The notes under the pieces are model-generated. The model ran no database searches, was not told the DNA's origin, and saw only the letters and a program-made list of their open reading frames with translations. Source: Actinobacteria bacterium OV450 (GTDB taxonomy: Bacteria; Actinomycetota; Actinomycetes; Streptomycetales; Streptomycetaceae). From it: a stretch of DNA of 50,809 bases. The position numbers and the translations under genes are program-made. This document shows positions 50,807-50,809 of this stretch, one piece after another (within the stretch, counting starts at the first letter, position 1; the number at the start of each line of letters is the position of its first letter). The stretch spans positions 1 to 50,809 of the forward strand of contig LJCW01000328.1 of assembly GCA_001298555.1 (NCBI GenBank), written 5' to 3'.

Positions 50807-50809
50807 TAG
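49718..50809 (+). CDS. IS630-family transposase
   Basis: 363 residues. An N-terminal helix-turn-helix pair (M-E-V-S-R-R-L-R-I-A-P-D-T-V-R-T-W) is followed by the DDE catalytic core: V-D-E-K-S-Q, L-D-N-Y-A-T-H-K, and L-V-E-R-W-F-A-E-L-T. All three acidic residues are intact and the frame is unbroken, so the element may be active. The stop codon TAG is completed by the flanking target duplication beyond the terminal repeat. ATG 49718 lies 34 bases from the left end, with TTGACG just upstream as a possible -35. Confidence 0.92.
   Translation: MSRPGPKIPPLSLTDAQRAVLEGWVRRRTTAQALAQRSRIVLECADGHSIMEVSRRLRIAPDTVRTWRRRFLENGLDGLCDEPRPGVPRKITDADVERVIVRTLEERPKNATHWSTRSMAAATGMSQSTVSRIWRAFALAPHRSQTFKLSTDPLFIDKVRDVVGLYLDPPEKALVLCVDEKSQIQALDRSQPVLPMMPGVPERRSHDYVRAGTTTLFAALEVATGKVIGSLHRRHRAIEFKKFLTKLDKEVPAGLQVHLILDNYATHKTPDIKKWLLAHPRFHLHFTPTSASWLNLVERWFAELTQKKLKRGVHRSVQALERDIRAWLADWNDQPRPFVWTKTADEILDKVAAYCHRISDSGH

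Noticed and set aside
1..50809. CRISPR arrays, tRNA or rRNA genes, integrase-type attachment sites
   Set aside because: No regularly spaced repeats, cloverleaf-like sequences or integrase genes were noticed by eye; a covariance-model scan was not possible here.

Overview
The window is very GC-rich, its genes prefer G or C at third codon positions, and the gene families (SigB/SigF-type sigma factor, HTH-TPR regulators, HPP, HXXEE, alpha/beta-hydrolase DUF1023, many Tat/Sec-secreted enzymes) are those of a Streptomyces or close actinomycete. About 42 protein genes were found. No rRNA, tRNA or CRISPR array was seen.

Layout. (1) 1-9942, minus strand: a four-gene operon-like cluster of a DUF4132 protein, a 1653-residue protein ending in a winged-helix-like segment, a MoxR-type AAA+ ATPase and a DUF5682 protein that runs off the left edge. 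ATGA overlaps couple the first and last gene pairs. The set parallels the poorly understood E. coli yehI/yehL/yehM genes. (2) 10221-17249: a lipoprotein with an HNH nuclease motif plus a coupled 94-residue partner, a GNAT acetyltransferase, a decayed stretch, a 2-oxoglutarate/IPNS-type oxygenase, a MDMPI-GNAT fusion, a small Cys-containing protein, an HPP membrane protein and a serine hydrolase. (3) 17330-29471: M64 metallopeptidase, HTH-TPR regulator, DUF6158, M20 peptidase, a TetR-MFS operon with a clear operator, LysR/DUF6817 divergent pair, a secreted GH31-CBM32-ricin glycosidase and a divergent secreted ricin-type lectin. (4) 29753-33724: glycine betaine/proline ABC transporter (ATPase plus permease/binding-protein fusion) directly downstream of a SigB-family sigma factor, with a SigB-like promoter and a strong leader hairpin. 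(5) 33966-39152: protease P-domain remnant, GntR regulator with a dre-like operator, two divergent IucA/IucC (NIS) synthetases around a palindrome, and a methyltransferase. (6) 39185-50809: a caspase-like protein lacking the catalytic dyad, a Tat-exported berberine-bridge-type flavoenzyme, a trypsin-like protease, small membrane proteins and an AEC transporter, a two-component system followed by an alpha/beta hydrolase and an acyltransferase, and a complete IS630-family element.

The most unusual pattern is in the mobile DNA. Four elements (three small inverted-repeat elements at 17270, 29468 and 42113, and the IS630 copy at 49684) each have an edge on a CTAG that contains the TAG stop codon of a neighbouring gene. 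The genes keep their reading frames and a working stop codon. Two small-element families seem to be present, and the copy at 29468 looks like a chimera of the two. The other candidate for an uncharacterised system is the MoxR/DUF5682/DUF4132 cluster at the left edge, with its large extra protein.
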